Assembly: GCA_946481095.1 (NCBI GenBank)
Contig: CAMLML010000055.1
Location: 1-32,022, forward strand
Direction: 5' to 3'
DNA length: 32,022 nucleotides
Source: an uncultured Cellvibrio sp.
Lineage (GTDB): Bacteria; Pseudomonadota; Gammaproteobacteria; Pseudomonadales; Cellvibrionaceae
The notes under the pieces were generated by a model. That model was not told where the DNA came from, ran no database searches, and saw only the letters and a program-made list of their open reading frames with translations. This document shows, one piece after another, positions 8,855 to 17,000 of the stretch (position 1 is its first letter; each line of letters opens with the position of its first letter). A program made the position numbers and the translations under genes.

Positions 8855-11800
8855 ATGAATCATACCCACCGGATTTTTAAATTAAGTGTGTTGAGTCTTG
8901 TGATGGCTGCCGTTATTGCCCGTGCAGATGACTCAATTGTTCAGGAAGAATTGGTTGTTACGGGCTATAAAGGCAGCCTTCAAAATGCTACCAATGCAAA
9001 GCGTGAATCCAATGCCTTGATAGAATCAGTCTTTGCGGAAGACATAGGCAAGTTCTCCGATAACAATATTGCCGAAGCCATTAACCGTATGCCGGGTGTA
9101 CAAATTAATCGCGACCCATTCGGTGAAGGTGTCAACGTCTCTGTCCGCGGGTTGGGCACCAGCTTTACCAAAGTCTTATTAAATGGTTCGCAAATCGCGG
9201 TTGCAACCTCTGGAACTATTGATACACAAAACCAGAACCGCGAGGTGGATCTCAACCTGTTTCCATCAGCACTTTTCTCACGTTTTGATATTCAAAAAAC
9301 GCCTACTGCCAATGTATTGGAGGGAGGTGTTTCGGGCATTGTGAACATTCGTGCAGCCCGACCTTTTGATTATAAAGACGCAGGTTTACAGGTTAATGTG
9401 AATGCGGAAAATGTGTTCACTGAGCTTGATTCCACCAATAGCCCCAAACTGGCAGCTTCGGCCAGTTGGCGGGATGATACTTTTGGTGTTTTGGTGGGCC
9501 TGTCCCATCACCGTAAGGAACTGATCACCAAGGGATATGAAACCATTGGTTACAGCAACCTGAATACGTCGCACCGCATTTGTGGAACCACGCCGGGTTC
9601 AGGTCAAACCTTTGCCACAACCGGTGGTTGTAACCCTTCAGGCAGTAACAATTGGCTAATGGCTGGTTTGGATCAACGGGCAACATTGGATCCAAACAAT
9701 ACCCCGACTGACACATCCGACGATATAGCCAACCCCAATTTTGGCTATGGCAGGGTGCCTGTGAATGCCGGTGCCGGTTTGGTGGACGGCGAAATTATCG
9801 ACCAGGCTTGGCTGCTGAGTCACAATCCCGGTTTGAACATTACGCAGATTTCAGAAGCGCTGATGCCACGATTGGGGCGTCAGGCTTATATGTCAGGGCT
9901 GGATGAACGCACGACAGGTTTGGTGACATTTGAATATCGTCCGACGGATGAAATGCGTTTTTACCTGGACGTGATGGCAACTGATAACAAAAAAGATGTT
10001 GAGCGCCTGGCCATGACTATGGTGGGTCGTAACGGCAGCATGATTCCTTTGGACATGGAATTGGACAGTAACAACGTCGTGAAGTCGGGCACTTTTGCCA
10101 ACGTCCAGTTTTTTCAGGAAGCCCGTCCTTATATAGAGGATGCAGACTTCCAGAACATTAACCCCGGCGCGCATTTTGAGTTCGGCGATTTACATATGCT
10201 GGATATTCAAGCCAACCACAGTGAAAGTGATTGGTTCCGCGAAGCGCCCACTGTGATGGTGGCAACCCAGCTTGGCCGTGGCATCTACGTGAATTACACC
10301 AACGGCGAAATCCCCAAATTTGAAGTGCTTGATGCCAATGGTGCTGTGGATTTCAACAACCCTGAATTGGGTTGGGGCTGGAATGGTGGTCGCTTGAATA
10401 TTGCCAACGAAAAACGTCACACAGAAACGGATGGTGTTCATGCTGATTATCGCTTCGGTGATGATGACAACAACGTCAAATTCGGTTTGGCCTATGACGA
10501 TTTGAATCGCCATATTGCCGGCTTTGATAATAGCGCCCGCTGGGAAGATATTGCATGTCGCAACGGATTGGATGCCACCGGCAATAGCCCGGCAACGGGA
10601 AGACTGGGTTGTACCGGCTTGCATCCCAACTCGGCCATTCCACAAAGTGAATTGAGTTCTTATTTGTTGCCGGGGCCAGGGTTTATTACGGTTGATTTTG
10701 ATCGAATCAAACGCGACTCCAATTATTATCAATTGAGAGATTCGGCTCCCGAAGGTGGGGGTTCTGCAACTGGTGCTTCAACGGCGCGCATGGATGAAAC
10801 GACCAAGGGGGGCTACATCGAATTCAATACCAAAACAGACCTTGCCGGGCGTGATCTGCGTGTGAATGTCGGTGGTCGTTATATTGATACTGACCAGGTG
10901 ATTGCTGGCCCGGTGGTGATTCCGGCACAACCCGCTACCGGTTCTACTCCGGCGGTTGCCGAACAACGTTTCTATGTTGCCAACCCGGTTAATTACAACT
11001 TTCTGTTGCCATCAATGAATATTGCGTTCAATGCAAGGGATGATGTGATTTTGCGTTTTGCAGCTTCGCGTACCATGACACGCCCCAATCCGAGTGCCAT
11101 GTTACCTGCCACCAACTTCAGTGATCCCTCTGCACAAAATGCCAGTTACGGTAACCCAGGTTTGTCTCCATACCTTTCAACCAATGTCGATTTTGGCGGT
11201 GAATGGTACACAGGGGATGAAGGTTATATAGGGGCCACTTTCTTTGGCAAACAAATGACCGGTTTTACTGTATCCAACACTTTCAGTATTCCTTTCAGTC
11301 AATTGGTAGTCGCAGTGGGCAGTGATGTCACCATTCCTTTTGCCACTATTGGTGAAGCACGACAAGCGGCTATCAATGCTCGTGGCGGTCCTGATCTTGC
11401 CCCGATACTTGTTTCCCAGCAGGTCAACGCTCCGGGCAATCTTGAAATTGAAGGTGCCGAGTTAACCTGGGTACAACCTTTGGACATCTTGCTGGAAGGT
11501 TTGGGCTTTAACGCCAACTACACACATATTCATCAACGAGGCGAGGGTGCCGGTGCGCCTGCCAAAGCCATTGGTGTATCTCCCGAAACCTACAACTTTA
11601 CCGCTTACTGGGAAAACTACGGTGCATCGGTTCGTTTGAGTTATGTATGGAATGACCAACAAGTTTCATCCGGCCCAAACCAAAATGGTGTTTTGGGAGC
11701 AGAATTAAAAACGGATGAGCGTGGTCAGTTGGATTTGTCTGCCAGTTACGACTTTGAAAATATGATGGCTGTGTCGATTGACAATCACAAACCTTCAATC

Positions 11801-12004
11801 ATCAATTACCATCTGGTTCCAACAAGCGGTGCAATTAAAATTCCGGAACAACAAAATTGGACCGATGCGGTCATCAATAACGGGCACAAAGAAACTCTGA
11901 CATTCAATAATATTGCAGCAGGCAAACACAGTCTAAAAATATGGAGACTGGATGATAATATTATTCTTGAGAAAATTGAGATTAACCCGATAGTAAAACA
12001 TTAA
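8855..12004 (+). CDS. TonB-dependent receptor, C-terminus replaced by a glycoside-hydrolase tail
   Basis: A 1049-residue product. A signal peptide (1-24) is followed by the TonB-box-like EELVVTG (~32-38), the plug domain (~45-160, including IAEAINRMPGVQI and NVSVRGLGTSFTKVLLNG), then a beta barrel to about residue 969. The plug matches the TonB-Xanthomonas/Caulobacter type used for oligosaccharide uptake. The barrel reaches LDLSASYDFEN, which in this family is normally followed by about 60-70 residues of final strands ending in an aromatic residue. Here residues ~970-1049 instead read as a soluble domain with NWTDAVINN, GKHSLKIWRLDD and IILEKIEI, resembling the C-terminal domain of GH115 alpha-glucuronidases. 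The frame continues across the join near nt 11755-11770. The barrel is probably not functional. AGGA precedes the ATG by about 9 bases. Confidence 0.88.
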   Translation: MNHTHRIFKLSVLSLVMAAVIARADDSIVQEELVVTGYKGSLQNATNAKRESNALIESVFAEDIGKFSDNNIAEAINRMPGVQINRDPFGEGVNVSVRGLGTSFTKVLLNGSQIAVATSGTIDTQNQNREVDLNLFPSALFSRFDIQKTPTANVLEGGVSGIVNIRAARPFDYKDAGLQVNVNAENVFTELDSTNSPKLAASASWRDDTFGVLVGLSHHRKELITKGYETIGYSNLNTSHRICGTTPGSGQTFATTGGCNPSGSNNWLMAGLDQRATLDPNNTPTDTSDDIANPNFGYGRVPVNAGAGLVDGEIIDQAWLLSHNPGLNITQISEALMPRLGRQAYMSGLDERTTGLVTFEYRPTDEMRFYLDVMATDNKKDVERLAMTMVGRNGSMIPLDMELDSNNVVKSGTFANVQFFQEARPYIEDADFQNINPGAHFEFGDLHMLDIQANHSESDWFREAPTVMVATQLGRGIYVNYTNGEIPKFEVLDANGAVDFNNPELGWGWNGGRLNIANEKRHTETDGVHADYRFGDDDNNVKFGLAYDDLNRHIAGFDNSARWEDIACRNGLDATGNSPATGRLGCTGLHPNSAIPQSELSSYLLPGPGFITVDFDRIKRDSNYYQLRDSAPEGGGSATGASTARMDETTKGGYIEFNTKTDLAGRDLRVNVGGRYIDTDQVIAGPVVIPAQPATGSTPAVAEQRFYVANPVNYNFLLPSMNIAFNARDDVILRFAASRTMTRPNPSAMLPATNFSDPSAQNASYGNPGLSPYLSTNVDFGGEWYTGDEGYIGATFFGKQMTGFTVSNTFSIPFSQLVVAVGSDVTIPFATIGEARQAAINARGGPDLAPILVSQQVNAPGNLEIEGAELTWVQPLDILLEGLGFNANYTHIHQRGEGAGAPAKAIGVSPETYNFTAYWENYGASVRLSYVWNDQQVSSGPNQNGVLGAELKTDERGQLDLSASYDFENMMAVSIDNHKPSIINYHLVPTSGAIKIPEQQNWTDAVINNGHKETLTFNNIAAGKHSLKIWRLDDNIILEKIEINPIVKH

Positions 12005-12041
12005 TAGCTATATATGTTTTTAATTTGCATTTTTCAATCGA

Positions 12042-12063
12042 GGGCAGATCCCCGTGTCTGCCC
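12042..12063. repeat. REP-like hairpin
   Basis: GGGCAGA and TCTGCCC form a perfect 7-bp stem around TCCCCGTG, 38 bases after the receptor stop and directly before direct repeat copy 1. It is related to the hairpin at 4515-4535. Confidence 0.6.
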
Positions 12064-12173
12064 AGGGCGGCCACAGGGGGCCGCCCCTACATAAATTATT
12101 TCTCTTTCAAAATTTAAAATAATTTTCGAATATTTTATCAGTCACGTAGGTTGCGGGTGCAAACCCCAACATG
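12064..12173. repeat. Intergenic direct repeat, copy 1
   Basis: About 110 bp beginning with a GGGCGGCC...GGCCGCCC palindrome, then an AT-rich run containing TATTTCTCTTTCAAAATTT and ending GGGTGCAAACCCCAAC. The same order of elements, at roughly 80% identity by eye with short gaps, recurs at 13277-13373 in the same orientation. The two copies flank the VF530/membrane protein/XRE block. Confidence 0.85.
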
Positions 12174-12217
12174 ACCATCTTGCAATAATATCCATATTAT
12201 TTTTAATTCAATTATTT

Positions 12218-12427
12218 TCAAAACGTTGAAACATACAAACTCTCAACCTTGTCTCTCGCCCATTGTGTTTTACGCAAAAACTTGAGCGATGACTTTATCG
12301 ATGGATCGCTCTTGAAACAATTGATGTCGATTCGTTTTGCTAATTCTTCCCAGCCATAGTGCTCTACCAGTCGGGTGACAATCATTTCCAGTGTGAGGCC
12401 ATGTAAGGGGTTATTGGCTTGGGTCAT
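12218..12427 (-). CDS. VF530-family protein (DUF2132)
   Basis: A 69-residue protein matching the VF530 family named after the Vibrio fischeri protein, which has been proposed to bind DNA. The diagnostic parts are NPLHGLTLE at the start, the YGWEEL motif, [19 protein letters not shown] and TQWARDKVE. The length is that of the whole family, so the gene is complete. It is divergent from the membrane protein/XRE pair across a 148-bp space holding three related decamers. Its cellular role is not established. Confidence 0.93.
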   Translation of the reverse strand: MTQANNPLHGLTLEMIVTRLVEHYGWEELAKRIDINCFKSDPSIKSSLKFLRKTQWARDKVESLYVSTF

Positions 12428-12464
12428 TTGTGGGTTCTCTATGGTTTTGGCATTTATTTGTGCA

Positions 12465-12527
12465 AAGTATACTTGTCATTTTTGAAAGAATGTGACAAGC
12501 TTACTTTGCATATGGGTAAGTATGCTT
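12465..12527. promoter_or_regulatory. Three AAGNNNNCTT operator-like decamers
   Basis: AAGTATACTT (12465-12474, a perfect palindrome), AAGCTTACTT (12497-12506) and AAGTATGCTT (12518-12527) have starts 32 and 21 bp apart, close to three and two helical turns. The flanks extend the symmetry: CAAAGTATACTTGTCA at 12463 is almost the reverse complement of TGACAAGCTTACTTTG at 12493. They lie between VF530 and the membrane protein/XRE pair, so autoregulation by the XRE protein is a reasonable guess. Confidence 0.55.
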
Positions 12528-12575
12528 TTCATTCTTCTATATGACACCTATTTTTTCAGTTAAAGGAGATTTTTC

Positions 12576-13049
12576 ATGGCAACAAAACCTCTCAACACTG
12601 TTGTTCGCTTTATTCTTCTGGCGGCTCCGGTTGTCATAGTAGTCGTCGGCATGATCCTTTTGAAACCCTGGTTGAAGCAACAGGGCGATACGCTCCCCCT
12701 CATAGTAGGAGCGATTGCCGCGATTTTTGTAATGGCCTATTCCTACTACTTTGCAAACCGACATGAACGTAGCTTGGATGAAGTCATGCTTGCAAGTCAG
12801 CGATTTGCTTACGCGCGAGGGACGGAAACAGGTTGGTTCATTTTTCCTTTAATTATGTTGTTACCACCAGTGGCCAACAAATTGGTTGATCTGGCAATCA
12901 CCATGAGTTCAGGTGCAAACGATTCGATTGAGCGCAGTACAGTTCAGATGGGAATTCTGATCGGCTTTATGTTGGTTGTAATTTTGCAAGGGCTCGGCAT
13001 GGCGATTGCGGGCATTGTCTGGTGGCGTCGCAGTCTTACAAGTTCATAA
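12576..13049 (+). CDS. Four-helix membrane protein paired with XRE regulator
   Basis: A 157-residue integral membrane protein with hydrophobic segments at about 10-29, 41-59, 86-106 and 124-149, and a charged cytoplasmic or periplasmic loop (60-85, NRHERSLDEVMLASQRFAYARG). No catalytic motif is visible. AAAGGAG stands about 6 bases before the ATG, a strong ribosome site. The XRE gene follows 18 bp downstream. Small membrane proteins paired with short XRE regulators form a common two-gene unit in bacteria; the function of such units is poorly known. Confidence 0.85.
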   Translation: MATKPLNTVVRFILLAAPVVIVVVGMILLKPWLKQQGDTLPLIVGAIAAIFVMAYSYYFANRHERSLDEVMLASQRFAYARGTETGWFIFPLIMLLPPVANKLVDLAITMSSGANDSIERSTVQMGILIGFMLVVILQGLGMAIAGIVWWRRSLTSS

Positions 13050-13067
13050 ATTTCAGGCAAAGTTAAT

Positions 13068-13265
13068 ATGAAAAATCGCATTCATGTACTGCGCGCTGAA
13101 AAAGGCTGGAGCCAAGCCGAACTCGCCGAACGCGTAAACGTCTCACGCAACTCAATCAACGCAATCGAAAACGGCCGCTTCGATCCATCACTACCCTTGG
13201 CTTTTCGCATTGCAGATGTATTTGGTTTAAGCGTTGAAGAAGTGTTTGATAAAACAGATGTTTGA
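13068..13265 (+). CDS. XRE-family small helix-turn-helix regulator
   Basis: A 65-residue protein consisting almost only of a Cro/CI-type helix-turn-helix (~6-60): KGWSQAELAERVNVSRNSINAIENGRFDPSLPLAFRI reads as the five-helix core, with SQAELAERV as helix 2 and SRNSINAIE as the recognition helix. It resembles the short YozG-like group. It is 18 bp downstream of the membrane protein, so the two are likely one operon, probably autoregulated through the decamers at 12465-12527. Confidence 0.93.
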   Translation: MKNRIHVLRAEKGWSQAELAERVNVSRNSINAIENGRFDPSLPLAFRIADVFGLSVEEVFDKTDV

Positions 13266-13276
13266 TTCAACCAACA

Positions 13277-13373
13277 AGGGTGGCCACAGAGCCGCCCTGC
13301 ATAACTATTTCTCTTTCAAAATTTCAAATTATTTTTCAATAATTTTGTAGGCTGTGGGTGCAGACCCCAACAT
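13277..13373. repeat. Intergenic direct repeat, copy 2
   Basis: Second copy of the repeat at 12064-12173, same orientation: AGGGTGGCCACAGAGCCGCC, TATTTCTCTTTCAAAATTT and GGGTGCAGACCCCAAC occur in the same order. It begins 11 bp after the XRE stop and ends 6 bp before the stop of the minus-strand gene at 13379. Confidence 0.85.
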
Positions 13374-13378
13374 CTGCG

Positions 13379-13891
13379 TTAGGCGTTTAGACTATGCTCC
13401 ATTTTTTGAACGACTAAATCACGAACTTTTGCAGTTAGAAAATGAGACGGTATGTACTTTATGCTATATGCGCGTCGTGGTGGTCTGATGGTTTCCCTGA
13501 TAAAACTGAGAATTATATGTGCATGTTTTTTATCCCATGCCCACAATATCTCACCTCGAATTTCCCATTGCCAAAAAGCATCAGTTGGCCAATTTAGTTT
13601 ATGTTTTTTATTTGAGTGGCATAGAGAGCATTGAGTTAGGCCATTGGTAAGCAATGGATAACCACCATTTTCTTCATTGCCTCCACTTCTGAGATATTGG
13701 CTTGATCCTGACGGAGCTTGCCAAGTTATTTGCGAAGGAAATCTTTCGAGCACAGTCCAGCCACCCCACTGATGCATTGGTCTGTTTTCATCAGGGCGAG
13801 GCTCGTTCTTCGATAAAAACTCAAATGGTTCTTCGAATTTTGCAAAGCCCCCACAATCTGGGCACTTTATGTCTATTGGCTCATACTTCAT
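13379..13891 (-). CDS. Hypothetical protein with CxxC pairs
   Basis: A 170-residue protein I do not recognise. The N-terminus has CPDCGG (~10-15), and a second pair, CSLCH, lies near residue 90; together they could hold one zinc ion. The segment between is rich in Trp, Gly and Pro; the rest (~105-170) is basic and Trp-rich, with no signal peptide or membrane helix. An AGGCAGG lies upstream of the ATG. It lies downstream of the AddAB-like operon on the same strand, separated by 135 bp containing a hairpin, so it is probably transcribed separately. Confidence 0.65.
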   Translation of the reverse strand: MKYEPIDIKCPDCGGFAKFEEPFEFLSKNEPRPDENRPMHQWGGWTVLERFPSQITWQAPSGSSQYLRSGGNEENGGYPLLTNGLTQCSLCHSNKKHKLNWPTDAFWQWEIRGEILWAWDKKHAHIILSFIRETIRPPRRAYSIKYIPSHFLTAKVRDLVVQKMEHSLNA

Positions 13892-13985
13892 TTGGATATT
13901 GCCTGCCTCATGCTTTTTTAATTTATGACGCTTTTGATTTTGAATTTTTTAATAATCATGTTTTGATAAATTTCACTTCGCACCC

Positions 13986-14001
13986 GCGGGTCTTGACCCG
14001 C
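13986..14001. repeat. REP-like hairpin
   Basis: GCGGGTC-TT-GACCCGC, followed by CCTACG, i.e. TAGGGCGGGTC on the minus strand. It lies 25 bp past the end of the addA-like gene and has no T-run. Confidence 0.6.
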
Positions 14002-14026
14002 CCTACGAGTGCCACTTCGAATAAAC

Positions 14027-17000
14027 TTATATTATCTCCCTCCAACCCCCAATCACCGGAAAATAAAGCGCCATTTTCACTTGCTGATAACCCAAACGTT
14101 CCATCGCCATTTTATACAAACTCATTTTTTGTTGATAAGTGGCAACTTCTTGTTGGTAGAAATTTTCCAGTGATTGGCCTTCAGCGGGTTCGCTGGTTTT
14201 GTAGTCGATGATCCAGAGATTGCCGGAGTGGTCTTGATAGATTCTGTCCATGACTAAATGTAATGGGCCGGATGCGGTGTTGAGGGTGACGGCGTATTCG
14301 TTGGCGCTGAAAGAATAATCTGTGGCGAGAATTTTTTTTGCTTGTGCGTCGTTTAATACCTTACATAAAAGTGTAATTGTACGTTGGCAAGCTGAATCAA
14401 TTTCAGTGATGCTGACGCCAAGCGTTTTTAACAGGTTTTTAATTTTGCGTTGGCATTGGTGAATGCGAGTTTCTGACCAGTGTTGTAAACCGGATTCTGC
14501 AAAAGCTTGCAGATAGCGATGCACTGCAGTACCTGTGTGGCGTGCTGTGTTTCTTTGCCATTGCAAGTTTATTTGATTGGCGTCTTCCTGATAATCAAAT
14601 TGTGGAATGTAATCGGCGAGTAATTTTCCTTCCGGTGCAACAGGTTGTTGCCAATCGCTGTGTAAGCGATGCAAGGGGCGTGGTTTAAAAGGTTTTTCTT
14701 GTGTGACGGGTTCAGCAGTTTTTTTATTTTCAACGGGCGTCATACGTGATTGAGCCGATTCCCAAATGCTGTTTAACAGTGAACTGCGAATAGGGTGTTT
14801 GTATCTTGCAGTTTCTTCGGTATCGCGTTTCACTTGTGCTGATAAATATAATTTTTTACGTGCACGTGTGCAGGCCACATATAAAAGCCGACAATTTTCC
14901 AATTGACTCTTTTTGGTGTCTTCCTGACGTAGATGGTTGTAAGTGGGATGTTTAGCTTTTGTGTTGCCAGTTAAAGGTGCCATTAATAATTCTGATTTAC
15001 CCTGCGCATTTAATCGTTGTTGCCACAACAACACGGGGGAATCATCACTGCGCGATTTACGATCCAGTGCAGGGACTATCACCACATCAAATTCCAAACC
15101 TTTTGATTTGTGAATGGTCATAATTTGCAAACTGTCATCAGCATTGGCGTCAGGTTGTGCGTAGAGCTTCTCAACATCACGCATCAATACTTCAAATGAT
15201 GGCAAGCTGCTGGCGTATTCCCATTTTTCCAATAAATCAAAATAAACATTTGCGTTACTGAGTGCTGTTTCGTTTTCAACAACCGCAGGGCCACCGAGCA
15301 ATAACCAACAACCTTGAATCCATTGCCGTAATGTTTTGCGATCACGTTGTGTACTGGCAGTTTGTAAAATCGGTAGCACACGTTGCAAACGTTTTATGCC
15401 GTCGTCGCTGAGTAGTGACAATTGTTGGTTGCCGATTTGGATGGAGTGGGGGATGAAGAGATCGGGTTCTTCACCCCTTTCACCCCACCCTAACCCTCCC
15501 CTTGGCAACAACTGCACGGATGCAGGAGGTAGAGCAACGCCGGGAGCAGTTGCCGAGGGGAGGGGACTGATTGTGCCAATTACAGAATTTGGTACTGCAT
15601 TTAAATTGTTTTTTTCATTTGTAGAATCATTATTTATTTCTTCTGCAGCGTGCAACGGCGAATTAATATCTGATCTGTCCCTCCCCCTTGCCAAGGGGGA
15701 AGTTAGGAGGGGGTGAAATTCCATCGCCAACACACACTGCTCCAACACAACTGGCAGTGGTAATTTTTTTTCTGATTCATCGGAATTAATTTCACGAATA
15801 TTCGCAATAGTTTCAAGGTCTGCCAAACTCAAACCGCACCAGGGTGCGCGTAAAATGGCGAGCCATGCAGTGCGATCAGCGAGATGTAATAATGCACGGG
15901 TGAGTGCCAACAAATCCTGAATGACTGCGTGATTTTGTAAGGGTTCGAGATCCACTGCACGGTAACGAATTTGATTGTCTTTTAACAAAGGCAAAATATG
16001 AGAAGCATGGTCACGGCTGCGAATTAAAATCGCAATGCTGGCATTTGGCATGTCCATTCTCGTTTTGCGAATAATACCGAGAATGTAACGCGCTTCATCA
16101 TAATAGGTGTCGTGATCCACAAAGGTGTGTAGCCAAACCGCTTTGCCTTCTTCTTTCGGATGAATTGCAACAGCGGGTGAATATTTTACAGCGCCGCTGG
16201 TGATATTATTTTCTTGCGGAAAACTTGATGAAAACACGCGATTGATCCAATCCACTAATCCCGCTTGTGAACGGAAGTTGGTTTGCAGTTGAATATTTTC
16301 CAATTGCACATTCGCCAAACCCTGTTCGCGACAATGCAAAAATAATCCAACGTTGGCACCGCGAAACGCATAAATGGATTGCATGGCATCGCCTACGCAA
16401 AACAAAGTGCGTCCATCACCGGGCATCCAGCCTTGAGTCAAACTATTGAGTAATTCAACCTGGCTTAAGGATGTATCCTGAAATTCATCCACCAGAATAT
16501 GACGCAATTGGTAATCCATTCGCAGTGCCAAATTGCTGGGTGTATCGGCATCACCCAGTGCACGGCGTGCAGCTAAACTGAGTTCGGTAAAATCTATGGC
16601 ATTTTGTGCTCGAAAAACCAGCGTGAGTTGCGCTACCAACACGGGCAAAATGTCAAACAAGGCTTGCAGAATTCGCCATTGTTCTTCATCCAGAGTGGGT
16701 TTGGGTAAGCTGCGCAAATTTTTAAAAGCGTCGAGTGTTCCCTCACGCAAAGACAGCACATCAATAATATTTTTCCACTGTTGTTTGCGATGAGCAGATA
16801 TTTGTTTTTCATCGCGGGTTTCACCCAAAGGGAAACCAATTTTGACAGAAGCCGATTTTCGCCATTCACCGGCAAAACTTACAAATAATCCTGCAAGGCC
16901 AACCCAGCGCGACAAGTGTTTGGGTTGATTGTCCGGAAGTTGTTGAAACTCCAAATCCATATCCAAACAATTCAATATTGTCGAACGATAATTTTCAGCG

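Noticed and set aside
10190..10732. 180-codon minus-strand ORF inside the receptor gene
   Set aside because: It is antisense to a conserved barrel, has no ribosome site or family features, and is explained by codon bias of the sense strand.
11762..12004. Simple frameshift as the cause of the odd receptor C-terminus
   Set aside because: The other two forward frames in this stretch do not give receptor-like final strands and contain early stops, while the open frame itself gives a coherent domain resembling a hydrolase tail.
13702..14211. 169-codon plus-strand ORF spanning 13702-14211
   Set aside because: It runs antisense through two better-supported genes and the hairpin between them, with unrelated composition.
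15336..15716. 126-codon plus-strand ORF over the repeat in addA
   Set aside because: Its apparent length comes from the GC-rich repeat being open on both strands; it lacks protein-like composition and a start signal.
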